Below, piece by piece: positions 34,890 through 47,804 of a stretch of DNA of 60,000 nucleotides. Each line of letters opens with the position of its first letter. Within the stretch, counting starts at the first letter, position 1. The stretch comes from Symsagittifera roscoffensis (lineage: Eukaryota; Xenacoelomorpha; Acoela; Convolutidae): NCBI RefSeq assembly GCF_963678635.1, contig NC_087062.1:5508193-5568192 (forward strand), given 5' to 3'. The translations under genes were made by a program, and so were the position numbers. The notes beneath the pieces were generated by a model that searched no databases, had not been told where the DNA came from, and saw nothing but the letters and a program-made list of their open reading frames with translations.

Positions 34890-35306
34890 TGAGTTAAGTT
34901 TTTTGTGTAACTCATAGAGTAATTTCGTTTAGGGTACACCGTCTGTTCGTCACGCTATCTTATTTTCGGCCGGATAGATTCGTGCAACTTCTTAGTCTAA
35001 TACCAATCCTAATCTTACTCTTATATCTACTAGTCTCAGGGTGTTTAACTAGTAAGTCCTCTACTAGGCTCAATAGATCTAGAGTATACTTGCTTATTGC
35101 GATTGCTAAAGTTCTCTCGGGAGAGGTAACTAATTTCTAAGTTAAGTTCAAATCTCTCTGGTGCTGAAATTATAAATAATTTCAGCATTTAAAAATAAGT
35201 GGGTTGTTAGTTAGATGGATCATGATTGGTTAATATTAAATTTTTTATAGTGATAAAATATCTAATTTATGACCAATAATGAAATATAGTTTAGATCAGG
35301 TTTCCA
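34890..35306 (-). repeat. 3' LTR of element B
   Basis: 417 bp, TGAGTTAAG to CAGGTTTCCA on the plus strand. It differs from the LTRs of A by an added segment around 35022-35065 (CTACTAGTCTCAGGG) and many substitutions. The hairpin at 35161-35188 has arms GTGCTGAAATT and AATTTCAGCAT. Confidence 0.85.
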
Positions 35307-36778
35307 CGCATCCGGGGTTTACAGAGTTTTTTTAGATTTAATAATCTTCTTTCTGCAAGTGGAGGATGGATGATGATCGTTGATATTTGGCGAACATCAT
35401 TTTCTTATTCTGCTCCTTGAGAAGAATGCTCCAGGAAGCTAGAGTCATCGACATGAAGTTGCTAGCTGTCCCTTCTACAAAGGCTTTGATCCCCAACGAA
35501 ATCAACCTGATTTCCAAATTGTCTGCTATGACTGTTTGTTCTGCTTTCGTGGAGAAACTTATTGAGTATCACTCTCGTCTGGGAATGGCGTGAAGATTGT
35601 GTTTGGAGGGAATGCCTTGTACTTCGGATCTGTTCGTATTCTTGAACATCGAGGTGGTCATTGGTCTGATTCAATGAAGTCTTTTTCTGCGAAGTCAAGT
35701 CGTACTCTAAATCCTTTAAGTTGTGAATTATGAGCGGCATGTTGGTTTGTGTTTAGCCATTCTGTAGATCGAGTGTGATGGGGTCGTCTAGTTTTGGATG
35801 TTCGTCTATGTAGTTGTGTATGATCTATTTACTGCATATTATGATTTCATTTTCATAAAATTTGGTTAATTTAGTTTTTTAGTTATGATCTTAATTAGTT
35901 GTTTTCGCAAAAGTGTTTTAGTTTTAGCTCAGTTATTTTAAAGAGTTACTCACCCTTGAGTACCTCTTGTTAAAAATAGAGTGTGGTCACAAAGCGTGGG
36001 TTGTAGCACGGTGGGTTAGGCCCGGCTCTAGAGCATGCTCAGGACGTCTCTCTGGTGGGTTAGGCCAGGAGTGGGAGTATGATATCATGCTGTTTTCTTT
36101 GAGAGGTCCTGCTTTGTGTTAAATTTTTATGTTGTGTTTTTTATGGTTTTTCTTATGTTACTTTGAATCCGGTTTGGGTACCTTGGGTTTTCTTTTCTTA
36201 GTCATGCTGTTAGTTTATGGTTTATGGTGTTTAGTAAGCTGCTTTGGTTAGTTTAGGTTTCTATATAGTTCCTTTCTAACCGGGTTAAAGAAGAGTTGGA
36301 AACTTGTTATCGCTTGTTGAGTTGTTGTTAGTGAAAATTAGAACTTGAAATCATTATTTTAAACAATTCTTTGTGGGCGAGCAGTGCAACTTTGGATAGA
36401 ATTCTTGCGCGAGTAAATTCAAAGATAGAAAAAGTTTTGTACTACTGACTTCTTTTATGAATTTTACTGCTTAGAAACTGAATTTTACTGCTTTTGGGGA
36501 ATTTTGAAATTATGAATTTTCACCGTATTTTGATTTAACTACTGTTGGGGAAATAATATATAAATTAATTTACTACTTTGGTTATGAATTTTACTGCATC
36601 TTTTAGTGCTGAAGGTTTAATAGAGTTTATTATAAATTGAAGAGTTTGTGTTTTATTTGTTTTTTTTCTTCTTGCATGTGATTTTAGTTTGAAGACTAAA
36701 AGAATGAATTAAAACATTTTTAGAAAATGGTTAGTACAAATTTGAATTAGTTAGTTTTAATACTTATTTTATAATAAC
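35307..36778 (-). other. 3' untranslated region of element B
   Basis: Matches 12091-13659 of element A. The best-kept block is 35940-36090 (CACAAAGCGTGG, GTAGCACGGTGGG, AGAGCATGCTCA). No shared ORF. Confidence 0.55.
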
Positions 36779-38567
36779 CTAATTGTCTGGGAAGAAACCC
36801 TGTGGAAAAGTGTCCTGAATAAGATCTGATGTTGTTAGTAATTTGGCTAGTATGCGTATGACATTTTTGTTTGCAGCAGTGGCCAAAGCAATTAAAGTGC
36901 TTTTATGGTGTTTAGTTTTTCGGTGCCTACTGCAAATTCATGAGGTGTTTTCTGGATTAGATTGTATGTTTTATGATTGTATTTAGTATTATGAATGAAT
37001 TCTAATATTGGTATTTCTATAGGTTGAATGAATTCATGCGGGATGATCAAGGATCGCGATTCTTCATCGTTGATGGTCTTGGTAAGGGGACAGAAAATTT
37101 ACATATGGGTTATCGGGTCATCATTGCGTAGAATGCCTTGAAGGCTAGTATTTTTTATGCAATATGAGAAGTTTAGAAAAAATGGTGAGGTGTGTTTAGA
37201 ATTAATAAACTGAAATCTATGGTGGGGTTGTCGTGATGGTGTATGTAAATCAAAATGATTTTGTATAAAGAGATAATATGAGTAGGTGATCGGTTGTTTA
37301 GTTCGCAACATGATATCGTTGGGAACAGTGCAAATCACGTTCTTTTGGTGAGAGAAAATGAAAGGTTATTGAAAATGGTTGGAAATTATCATAAAATGTT
37401 TCATATGCCTTTATGTCGGATAGTGCTTCTGAAATAATGTGATCATGCTTTTTATCGAAAATGTTAAGTGTGAATACATAGGATGTTTTGATGAAAATTT
37501 TTTCTGTTATTTGTGGGTTTGCAAAATGGTTGTCGTCTAGAAACTGATCCTGATTTGGTCCAATGATGTTATGATCGTAATATTCAATTGAGTAATCGTT
37601 AGCTCGGGGTGCAGTGAACGCTTTTAGTAATTTCTTGTAACCTATACATGTAACTTGTCGAAGTGTGAGTGACGTGGTTAGTCTATATAAATCGTTCATG
37701 TTTCTTTCAATATCGTGTGTAGTGTTATGAAATGGTAAAGAAAGAGGGTTAGTAAAATCATAATAAGCGGTCCAATAAAGTGTGGGTATTAATACATTCT
37801 CATCTACAAAATTATGTGGTTCTGGGTTAGTTTCGGAATGGCTTAAGGTATATTGTGGAAATAAGGGTAGGAATACTTGAAGATATTTTGCAGTGTTGGT
37901 ATGGTTTGGATGATTTATGTATTCTCGGGTGGTTCCGGGTTTTGATGGGAACGGTTTTTAATGGGAAATTTGCGTTTAAATGTTCTATAAGCTCGGTTGG
38001 TTAGTGCTAGTGGATGTTTCTGTTGATGTGGATGATTGAGCTAGGGATGGGGTATAATCTGAAAGTGGTGTAGGTGTTGGTGGAATTGATGATGTTACTG
38101 GTGATGATAATTGGCGAATAGTGAGAGTGTGGGTGTATGGTAACTGTTGTTGTAGTGTTATAAAATTATCAAGTTCTTCAGAAATTTCAATACTATCTGT
38201 GGAGTTATTGTTCGATCGCTCGGAATTAAATGGGGAGAAGGTTGGGGTTATTTGAGAAACATGAGAAGGAGTGGAGGGAGATGTGAACTGGTGATGAGGC
38301 CGAAGGGGTTGGAAAGGGGGTTTTAAAAAGGTTGAACAGGAGGTCTGGGTATAGGTAGACGGGGATGGTTCGGAATCTGCGAATTCGTCGTGAGTTTCTG
38401 TATCGGAAATTTTAAATTGTGATTTTGTGTAAAAAACTGAGATGTCTGGGGTGGTATCAGAATTCATGCCTGATGATATATTAATTTGTGGTGAATCGGG
38501 TGGCGGAAAAGCAAAAAAAGGGATAATGGGAATTTGAGCGATGGAGGAATCCAATTTGTCTGCTCAT
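36779..38567 (-). pseudogene. ORF4 of element B, unknown function
   Basis: Starts at the ATG 38567-38565 inside ATGA shared with the env stop, and ends at TAG 36781-36779 after FPQGFFPDN. About 595 codons. After a frame break soon after the start, a clean frame runs 38554-37985: Pro/Ser/Thr-rich, with acidic patches, likely disordered. A second clean frame at 37699-37298 (YDHNIIGPNQ, SDIKAYETFYDNF) and a third at 37338-37099 continue in order. These line up with fragments of element A, showing the protein was once maintained. No signal peptide, membrane segment or known domain. It may be an accessory or regulatory protein; this is inference from position only. Confidence 0.62.
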
Positions 38568-41500
38568 CGTGGGCTAAGAAAATGAATATTTTGAGATTGA
38601 AAAATGGTGGTATGGGGTTGTTCAATAATCTCTTCATATGTATCATCATTTTCTTGGTGTTCCGTTACTAAATGCTGAATGGGATTTTGTACTGTATTTG
38701 GTCTAACATTTGGAGGGTTTGTGATTGTTAGATTTCTAAAATTTCGGGAAGATAATGATAAGGGATGGTTTTGAGGTAGGGCTGGTAATTGCGGTGCTGT
38801 AGGTGTCGTATTTGTATTACTATGTTCTTCGTCATATGTGTTTGGTCATGTGGATTGTTTTGTATTATATTCTTTGATTTGTGCATCTAAGAGTATTTTG
38901 TTGATTGATGATGAAAATATTCCAAGAAATCCTGCAAATAATATGCGTGCCACGCTTGCTTGTCTGTTTATTTGTGTGTGTATTGCGCATGTGTTATTGA
39001 TTTCTTTTAGTAGTGAGAAAAGAAATCCAACAAAGTTAAACATTGCGTATAAGATAGTCAATCTTTCTAGGATGTAATATGGCCATCCTTGAAAGGCAAG
39101 AATTTCGTTCTTTAAAGTTACAAACCTGAAAAAATTTATAGGTGAAATATCTTGTGGTCTATATTTTTCACCGTTTAAATATATGTAGTCCTTGATATCT
39201 TTAAAATATCCACTGTAGTCTTGTGTAAAAATGTCTGAGAATCCTGCGGTTTCTGCAAGTTTTCATAAATTTTGATCTATTGATTGTCGTTGTATAGCGT
39301 CCATTTGTGTTAGTAGTTCTTGAAACTGATGTTTTCTAATGTGATATTGTATATCGGATTTAGAATTTATTCCTATCGATTGTAAATCGATATTTGGATT
39401 GCGAGCATTAGCTCGAACACTTTCTGCTGAAAACTTTTTTTAATGGTTGCATTAGTTTAGGGTACGGTGTAAAAAGGTAGTATTTTTCTTCGTTGGGATT
39501 TAATTGTACGACGTTGTGGCTGTTTTCTGAACCACATGGGACTGCGGTATCCCAAAAGTTTGTTCCTCTTGAAAGTGTATCAACAAAATGTACTTTATTT
39601 TTGTAGATTATGGGAATTCTTTTATCTTCAAAAACATATAGTCGTGATACTTTTTTGGTTTAAGTATTAAACCATAAGTTGTTTCCTTCATAGCCAAGGC
39701 AATTTGATCTATTTGCGGATAAAAAATATCCTGCGTAGGGTATTTTTAGAACTGCTAATGTGAGTGATTGTAAAGTTTGTGTTCTTTCTAATTGGCATAG
39801 TTGGTGGAGTGTTTCTAATTCAGAAAGTGACATTTCTTGAAAAATTCTACTAATCGTATAGTCTAATTTCATGTCTAAGTGAATGTATTGCGCCAAAATA
39901 GGTACTATTCATTAGTGATAGTTCTTGTAAACGTGTGCTTTCACTGTCGTATGGTTTTAATTTTCCACCAGGATTACCTGCACTTTCAATGAGGTTCACT
40001 GGGACGTATGATGCGTCTTCGTTTATAGGGTGATGTGTTGCAGAGGGCTCATTTTTTATTTTTCCACTGGTCATGTGGAAACCTTCATCGTATTCGAAAA
40101 GTATTTCAGAGTATTGTGTTTTATAGAGTGGATTTTTATATTCACATGCAAGTTCTGTTTCGTGATAGATTTGAAAACGTGTCAATTTATTTTCTATTTT
40201 ATGAATGTTTCTGAATTAAATACTGTGTTGTCCTTTTTGAACTGGGTTATACTTTTTCAAATGGGTTGGGTTCAATAAAATATTTTTCATGAAATTTTAA
40301 CATTCGAGCGTGTGTTTTTGCTACTTGAAATGTTTTACAAGAGTCTTCGGAAAACCAAACAATTGTTGCTTGTGTGCTTGTTGTAGGATCACAATAGCCT
40401 TGGTCATTTTCACAGGGTAATTTTTTTCAGTGATGAATGATGGTTTTATCTTTTAAATCTCTTGTAAGTTGTAATTTTTTCAAGTTGTTTTGATTGTCGT
40501 TGTATAGTGTCCATTTGTGTTAGTAGTTCTTAAAATTGTTGTTTTCTAATGTGATGTTGTATATCGGATTTAGAATTTTTTCCTATCGATTGTAAATTGA
40601 TATTTGGATTGCGAGCAATAACTCGAATACTTTCTGCTGAAAACTTTTTTTAATGGTTGCATGAGTTTAGGGTACGGTGTAAGTAGGAAGTATTTTCTTC
40701 GTCGGGGTTTAATTGTACGACGTTGTGGCTGTTTTCTGAACCACATGGGACTGCGGTATCCCATAAATTTTCTCGTCTTGAAATTGTATCAACAAAATGT
40801 ACTTTATTTTTTTTAGAATACGGGAATTCTTTTATCTTCAAAAACATATAGTGGTGATGCTTTTTTGGTTTAAGTAGTAAACCATAAGATGTTTCCATGT
40901 TTCCTTCATAGCCAAGGAAATTTGATCTTTTTGCGGATAAAAAATATCCTGCGTAGGATATTTTTAGAACTGCTAATGCGAGTGATTGTAAATTTTGTGT
41001 TCTTTCTAATTCGCATAGTTGGTGGAGTGTTTCTAATTCAGAAAGTGACCTTTCTTGAAAAATTCTATTAATCGTGTAGTCTAAATTCATGTCTAAGTGA
41101 ATTTCATAATGTATTGCGCCAAAATAGGTACTATTCATTAGTGATAGTTCTTGTAAACGTGTGCTTTCACTGTCGTATGGTTTTAGTTTTCCACCAGGAT
41201 TACCTGCACTTTCAATGAGGTTCACTGGGACGTATGATGTGTCTTCGTTTATAGGGTGATGTGTTGCAGAGGGGTCATTTTTTATTTTTCCACTGGTCAT
41301 GTAGCAACCTTCATCGTTTTCGAAAAGTATTTCAGAGTATTGTGTTTTATAGAGTGGATTTTTATGTTCACATGCAAGTTCTGTTTCGTGATAGATTTGA
41401 AAACGTGTCAATTTATTTTCTATATAATGAATGTTTCTGAATTAAATACTGTGTTGTCTTTTTTGAACTGGGTTAAATTTTTTCAAATGGGATGGATTCA

Positions 41501-43610
41501 ATAAAATATTTTTCATGAAATTTTAACATTCGAGCGTGTGTTTTTGCTACTTCAAATGTTTTACAAGAGTCTTCGGGAAACCAAACAATTGTTGCTTGTG
41601 TGCTTGTTGTAGGATCACAATAGCCTTGGTCATTTTCACAGGGTAATTTTTTTCAGTAATGAATGATGGTTTTATCTTTTAAATCTCGTGTAAGTTGTTT
41701 TTTTTTCAAGTTGTATTTTCCAATCGAAAAACAGTATTTCTTGGTATCCTTTATTTTTTGTGTCTGCTTTGCTGTTTGAGGGGATATTTATTCCAATATG
41801 TGACATCCAGTGTTTATCGTGAATGTCGTATGTTAGTCGTCCATGTGCGCCATTATATGGGTATCTTTCGTCTAATTTAATTTCTTCTTGATATCTTTCA
41901 AGTTCCGCTTGATGTACAGAGTCGGGAAAAACTTGAAAGTTTACTATTTTTCTGTATGAGTTTTTATTTTCTGTTAACTTTAGCCTGAGTAATTCAGTTT
42001 TACCATTGTCGGGTTTTAGATGTAAAAGTCTTTCTATATTTCTCTGGTAGAAGGGTTCGTGATCAAGTTGGTTTTTATTTCCCTTGGAAATTTGTGAACA
42101 ATGTACTTTCTTTTCGGTAAATGTTGCTGTGAATTTATAACCTGTAAGTGTTGTTGCTCGGGCTTTTGAGTATAATGTTGCTATTACAGTTGTGGTTTCT
42201 ATAGCTTGTGGTTCTGATTCGCATTGTGTTACTTGATTTATAGCATGTTCGTGTAGTGTTTTTTGTTCGTTTTCTTCACAATCATAGTGTGTTACTAGTA
42301 AACCCTGAAGTCCTGTGCGAGGCGATGGAATTGTATTTTGTTCGGAAAAAATTAGAAAAAAGTTGTGTTGAAATTAAGAAATATCTTAAAAACATGTCTA
42401 TGATAATCCTGAATATGAGTTATAAAATGTGATATATCCAATTGTGTTTTTGGTATATCTATCGTATTTATATATTACATCAGTTGTTATAAATAGGGGG
42501 AGGTAGTGATTGAGCTGTTATATTTGATGGACTTAGGGGAAAAGGGTGTTGAACAATGTTATTGAGTCTGACTGTGATTTTAAACTTTAATTGGAGACTA
42601 TTTTGTTGAAGTATTTGAATATTATGTGTCGAATATCTTCGTGGATATCCTGTCTATATTGTAATCTATTGAGTGTCCAACTGTGGAGTCGGCTTTCTTG
42701 ATGTTGTCCCAATAGTGGGGGAGGTGCTACGAAAGTGTTCCAATCTAATCATAAAGGGACATTTGACGATGATTGATCTCTGTATCTAGCGTCGATATTG
42801 TTGGGAAAATTTAAGGGGAAAAGTGTTGCTGATATTTGACTTATAGATGATGTTGATGGAAGTGAGAGTGTTTCTGGTAGGGATGATAGTGTCGTATCAG
42901 AAGAAATATTTATTGGTTCATTCACTAAATTGGGTTCACCTTGAGTATATGAGTGGTCGTTCGGTGCTGTCTGGGGGGTTAAAAGGATTTTCATGAATTT
43001 GTTCTGATGTTGGGGTTGAACCTAGATAGTCTGATGGGATATTTGAATTGCTTTGTTGTGAAGCAAAAGTAGGAGTATCTGGAAATGTGCTGCTAGAGAG
43101 TTCTGAAGTAGTTGATGTTGGAGATTGAGATATATTAAAATGAACTCTGGGGGTTTGAAAATTTCTTTTTCGTCCTGGGTGTATAATTTGACTATTTATT
43201 TCAAGTGTATTTTGAGTTTGACTAACTTGTATTACTTGATTTAGGTCTTGATGTAAGGTGGGGCTTAAGTCAAATGTTGGTTCATTTAAAGGTGCTTGTC
43301 GATCAACTGGTTCTAATGGTTCGGATAAGCGTGCGTGTCGTTCTTCAAAAAAGTATGGGTTATCTTGAAAAGAAATGCCTGTTGACTTTGAGGATTTTGG
43401 TTAGTTATAGGTGTTACTGGACTTTCTTGGGAAGGTGTTGGTGGGGACTGTTTTGGTGGTGGTTGATTAGCAATTTTAAAAACGTGTTTGAGTGATCGAT
43501 TTTTATAGGGAACAATTTTGTTTGTTATAGTATTCTTAAGAAAAATCTAAAAGAATAGTTGCTAAGGCGAGTGTGACTATTGTCTTTTTTATACATTTGC
43601 ACATTGTCAT
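38564..43610 (-). pseudogene. env-like glycoprotein gene of element B
   Basis: Start at 43610 (or the next ATG at 43604) gives a Lys-rich N-terminus and the hydrophobic run IVTLALATILL, a signal peptide like that of element A. A Ser/Thr/Pro-rich region at 42994-42749 is followed by a Cys-bearing ectodomain. The best open part is 41411-40650 (253 codons), including LETLHQLCELERTQ and ETELACEHKNPLYKTQY. The membrane segment and ASVARILFAGFL lie near 38990-38900. A tail with DDTYEEIIEQPHTT ends SPR at TGA 38566-38564. A tandem duplication repeats part of the ectodomain. Without it the protein would be about 1,280 residues. Broken by stops and frameshifts. Confidence 0.68.
39281..41714. repeat. 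1.2-kb tandem duplication inside env of element B
   Basis: 39281-40490 and 40491-41714 are adjacent copies at several percent divergence, both starting TGATTGTCGTTGTATAG. Each contains the same ectodomain segment, so the gene reads that segment twice. It is absent from element A, so it arose in this copy or its recent lineage. Confidence 0.88.
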
Positions 43611-44640
43611 GTTTAAGGATGTTAAACATGTAAGGAAAATTATGAACAATAGAAAGATATCTTTTCGACTCAAAATGGTTTCTATCATTTAAATAGATTT
43701 TCAGTTATCGTCCCTGTAAATGTGGTCAAGGATTTGGGAAAGTTGAAGGTATATTTCAATTAGGGAATGGAAAATTTAAAAAAGACTGCAAAAAATTATC
43801 AAAAAGGATTATTAGGGCTTCAAAAGTTTCAATGAAAAAGATTAGCAAAAGCTTAAATAGAATAGAAAATTTTATGAAAAGATTTAAGATTATTTTTTTA
43901 AGAGTATCAACTGTTAGAGAAAGAAGCATTTAAGAAATGATTCGTTTCGTTGATTATTTTTTAAACTTTGGGGTGGTCGGATTATTTATTGATTTTTTGA
44001 CGAGTGGGTTGAGTTTTGTCAAAATTATTGGGGGCTTATTTTATGGTGCTCGGGAGGTCTTCGTAGTTTTGTTTTTATTTGCTGGATAATTTGGGGTATT
44101 TTTGAGATATTTGTACTTTAGGCCAAATGATCATGTTCTTTTTTACTTTAGTCTAACTTTCCATTTTTGGTTGGAGGTTTTTCAGGTCTAAGTTGGAAAA
44201 ATATTGTTGATTTTTGCATTATTTGATAGGGGAGGGTTGTAATATTGAAGTGGTGTTTTTTTTACTTGTCAAGTTTTAGCAAGGTGCTTATTTTTTACCT
44301 TGAGGTGATAATTTTATCGCTATAGATATGCCTGGAGATCGATATCTGTCGGCTAATGAGTTTGTGTCAGAGATATTGAAGGTGACAAATTTGAATGATA
44401 TCCACTTGCTGAAATTGAACTAGAAATTATCGAGTGTGTTTCACCATGTTATTACAGAAATGTAAGTAAGAGTTCAAAATGATTAAAAAGAATATAAAGT
44501 ATTACTTAAAATTAAAGTTGTTTTTGAAATTCAATTTTATTTACTATTTTTGATTGTGGGATGAATGTTTTGTTATTTTTAGGTAGTTGACTTCTAAGTC
44601 GTGATGATTCTCTATGTTCGGATTTTTCTTTTTGATCTTG
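43611..44640 (-). other. pol-env spacer of element B
   Basis: No sustained frame. Parts match the spacer of element A at 19193-20149. Confidence 0.4.
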
Positions 44641-46373
44641 TGGTAAGGTTTCTTCTGTCATTTTCCTATTTTTTCTTTCTTTTTGAGATCTTTTTGGTTC
44701 TAATCTGTTAGCTGAGTGAGGGGCTACGTTTTGTGGTTTGATTTGCTTTTGGTTGATTTTGTCATTTACGGTTTTTTTTTGTTCTGTCTGTGTGTTGTTT
44801 TGAACAATTTTTAAACCTGTGAAAGAATATAATTGAGTTAATTCGCGTAATGAGTACTCTTTTGGATAATAAGGTAATAGATTGTTACGATGTTGAACAA
44901 TTTCTTTTTGTAGAATCAGTGAGTTTGTAAGTTATTTCAGTGGGTTTGTCAATTATTTGATATGGTCGTTTTCGAAGTGGTTGTAATTTTTTAGAGATTC
45001 CTTTTTGTGAAGCTAATTTTAGAATTTGTGGATGATGAAAGTGATCTTCATCATGTGTATGTAAAGGTAGATTATAAGATATTGAATCTTTATTTTGTTG
45101 ACATTGATCCTGTGTGTTTTTATGGGCACTTGCTGTGAACATAATTGGTTTTCGTGGCTTTTGATCAAAAACCATTTCATATGGTGACATTCCTAAAGTT
45201 GTTGCGATTTGTGAATTGTACGATAAGGGAAATAATTTTACGTCTGCTGATCATTCAGTGTATCGTGTATCGTTTCCATTAATGATACATCCAAGTTATT
45301 TTTGTAGTGAATGGTTCATACCTTCAACTAATCCATTTGTCCAAGGTGCATGATATGTACGTGGTTTATGTTTGACGTTATATAAGTGTCACGCACAGTG
45401 CGATAATTTCATTATTTATAAACTCTGTGCCGTTATCTGTGACTGGTATTTCGGATAACCCGAATTTAGCTATCCAGTGTTCATAGAGTGTTGTATATGC
45501 ATAATAAGCATTACAATATGGTACTGGGTTGAGTGCTACATAGTGTGTGTAAATGCGTCAACAATGACCATAATGTAGGAATTTCCTTCGGAGGATGGTG
45601 AAATTGGTACTTTTGTGTCAAATAAAATTCTATGATTAAAAAATAAACTTCGCCCTTTAAAATGTTGTTTTTGTGCTATCTGTTTTCGATTTGGATATGG
45701 TTTGTTTAATTGACATATTATGCAATCGTTGCATAATACTTTAATCCCAATTGGGGCATTTGGAAAGTAAACTTTTTGTGTAAAATTTGAATATGTCTTT
45801 TCTGATCCTGAGTGTCCTGCTGTATTTTGTGTATGTGATATGTTGAATGCTATCAACATCATACTCAAAGGAGACAGGGGACTTTTGAATCAGCTAATTG
45901 ATATTCTAAAAGATCTGTCTTTTCATTTATGGTTGTATTATTAAATTTCCTAAAATATCGGAGGAGTGTTATATTTCCTAAAATTGTGGTATCAGCTTTT
46001 GCTGGTTTTGTTTTATAGTTGTGCCATGATTTGAGTTGTCGAATGACAGGGTCAAGATTTTCGTATTTTTGTAGTAGTTGTAATGTTATTTTTTCTGTTG
46101 GTAGTAGAAAAATATTTTCGAATTCTATTTTGATAGTGGAATTGTATCGGTTGTATCATAAAGATCAAAAACTTGATTCACTGTGTATTTTAAATCATTT
46201 GTTGGTGGTCCTGATAAATTTATTTTTTCAGTTAAGTTTTCTTTTTCTATTAAAGGAAAAGGATCTTTTTTTGTGGTTGTTGTTTTATTTTCTTTTGTTG
46301 GGTATAGTTTTTTTATCCAATGTGATTATGGAATTTATTTAAATGTGGATGTTCCTAGTAAATCAAATTTGTA
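44641..46373 (-). pseudogene. Integrase of element B (DDE retained, frame broken)
   Basis: Zinc domain at 45868-45700: His in SHTQNTAGHSG and Cys in CNDCIIC. First Asp in LFDTKVPISPSSE near 45620. Second in VTDNGTEFINNE near 45450. Glu in WTNGLVEGMNHSLQ near 45335, reached after a frame break. The C-terminal part MSPYEMVFDQKPRKP runs from 45190 to 44885. The core residues are better kept than in element A. Sequence from about 45890 to 46373 is the linker between RNase H and integrase, cut by the deletion. Confidence 0.8.
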
Positions 46374-46652
46374 GTAAATCTACTAGTCTCAGGGTGTTTA
46401 ACTAGTCTCTGCTAGGCTCAATAGATCTAGAGTATACTGGCTTATTGCGATTGCTAAAGTTCTCTCGGAGAGGTAACTAATTTCTAAGTTAAATTCAAAT
46501 CACTCTAGTGCTTAAATTACAAATAATTTCAGCACTTACAAATAAGTGGGTTGTTAGTTAGATGGATCATGATTGGTTAATATTAAAAACTTTATAGTGA
46601 TAAAATATCTAAATTATGACCAATAATAAAATATAGTTTAGATCAGGTTCCA
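46374..46652 (-). repeat. Truncated 5' LTR of element B
   Basis: Matches 35022-35306, only the first two thirds of the LTR on the element strand. The rest was lost in the deletion. Hairpin at 46508-46535. Confidence 0.85.
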
Positions 46653-46656
46653 CTCA

Positions 46657-47804
46657 ATTCATTTTGGAACGGTTTTGTTAAGCAATATAACTCGTCACGT
46701 ATCAATAATTTCCGTTACGCTCAAGTTAGTCCAGAGCATGGCAAAAATGGCAAGTTTTAAACACTCAGACCTTTGCGAAAAATGATTGGAGGTAATAAAT
46801 TTTGTTTTTTTTTAGTTTGATTTCAGGGAGTCGATATTTTCAATAGGGTTTAAGAATTGGTTGATTTAAATTATTGTTTTGATCTTTGAAAACTGATTGA
46901 AAAAAACTACCTCAAGCACAAGGATTCCGTTTTCTTTGAAAGTGGAACAAAAATGTATATTTTGAACTAACGAGTTTTTTTTTGAAATTTTTGTTAATTT
47001 TTGCATTGCAAAAACTAGTTTAAATGCTTCAAAGTGCAGTCGGATAATTCTCGCCTTCGACATGATTTGCAAAAAGTGAAAGAATATGTGTTCTCGAATT
47101 GTTTTTTCTATCCCGGCAAGTTTAGGCTTCATAACTAGCAACATACACAATTAGTGCAATTATTTAATGTTACTAACGTGTATATTTAATGCTACTAACG
47201 GGCAAGCGGCGATTGATTCCAACTTAAAAACTGCTCCAAATTGACTTTAGGCATGCCATTTGGTCTAACTGATACATTGCTTTATGCGAAATATATCACA
47301 CTGTACTTTACATGATTTTCAATTTAAAAAACCTAAAAAAAAAAAAAGATTTTTTTTCTTTACTTTGCAAAAACTTCATCATCTTTTAAAAGGAACAATT
47401 CTTCAAATATTATAAAGGGCACTCAGAGCCCTCAGGGCTATGCACTCAAACAAGTTGGCTTGCTTGCTTTGTGTTCAAAATTAGGTAAAAAATCCTGGTA
47501 GGCATAGGTTTTTGCCTTAGGTTTTGGCGAATTTCAGATTGATGCGGGCTCGGAAGCCGCAGTCTATATAAGTAAATCCTGAGCACCAAAGTAGTCACTA
47601 TTTTAATGGCACCAACTCACCTTAGTCGGTTGGGCTGACCAAAAAAGGACTTTTCTAAAGGATGCCCCCACTCCCAGTTTATCAACCCGCCATATTAATC
47701 CCCCTCCCTTTCACCCAATCCAATATGGTTTATTTCTTATCCCAGGACTTAAATCATAGTGAGCTAAGGCAAAAAACCGTCCTACTGAATCATTCGAAAT
47801 CAAA
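46657..47804. other. Unassigned sequence right of element B
   Basis: 46690-46790 is a diverged copy of the repeat at 34430-34540. A minus-strand frame at 46866-47150 has no motif. Short tandem words occur at 47163-47202 (AATGTTACTAACG and ATGCTACTAACG). No gene supported. Confidence 0.35.

Larger units (their letters stand above)
34890..46652 (-). mobile_element. Element B: deleted relative of element A
   Basis: Bounded by a complete LTR (34890-35306) and a partial LTR (46374-46652) with identical 4-bp flanks CTCA (34886-34889 and 46653-46656), so both ends are genuine insertion ends. The inside reads on the minus strand: integrase, env-like gene, ORF4. At 46373/46374 pol sequence equivalent to position 22020 of element A meets the middle of the 5' LTR. 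The deletion removed the rest of the LTR, PBS, gag, protease, RT and RNase H. A 1.2-kb tandem duplication (39281-40490 and 40491-41714) lies inside env. Confidence 0.87.
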
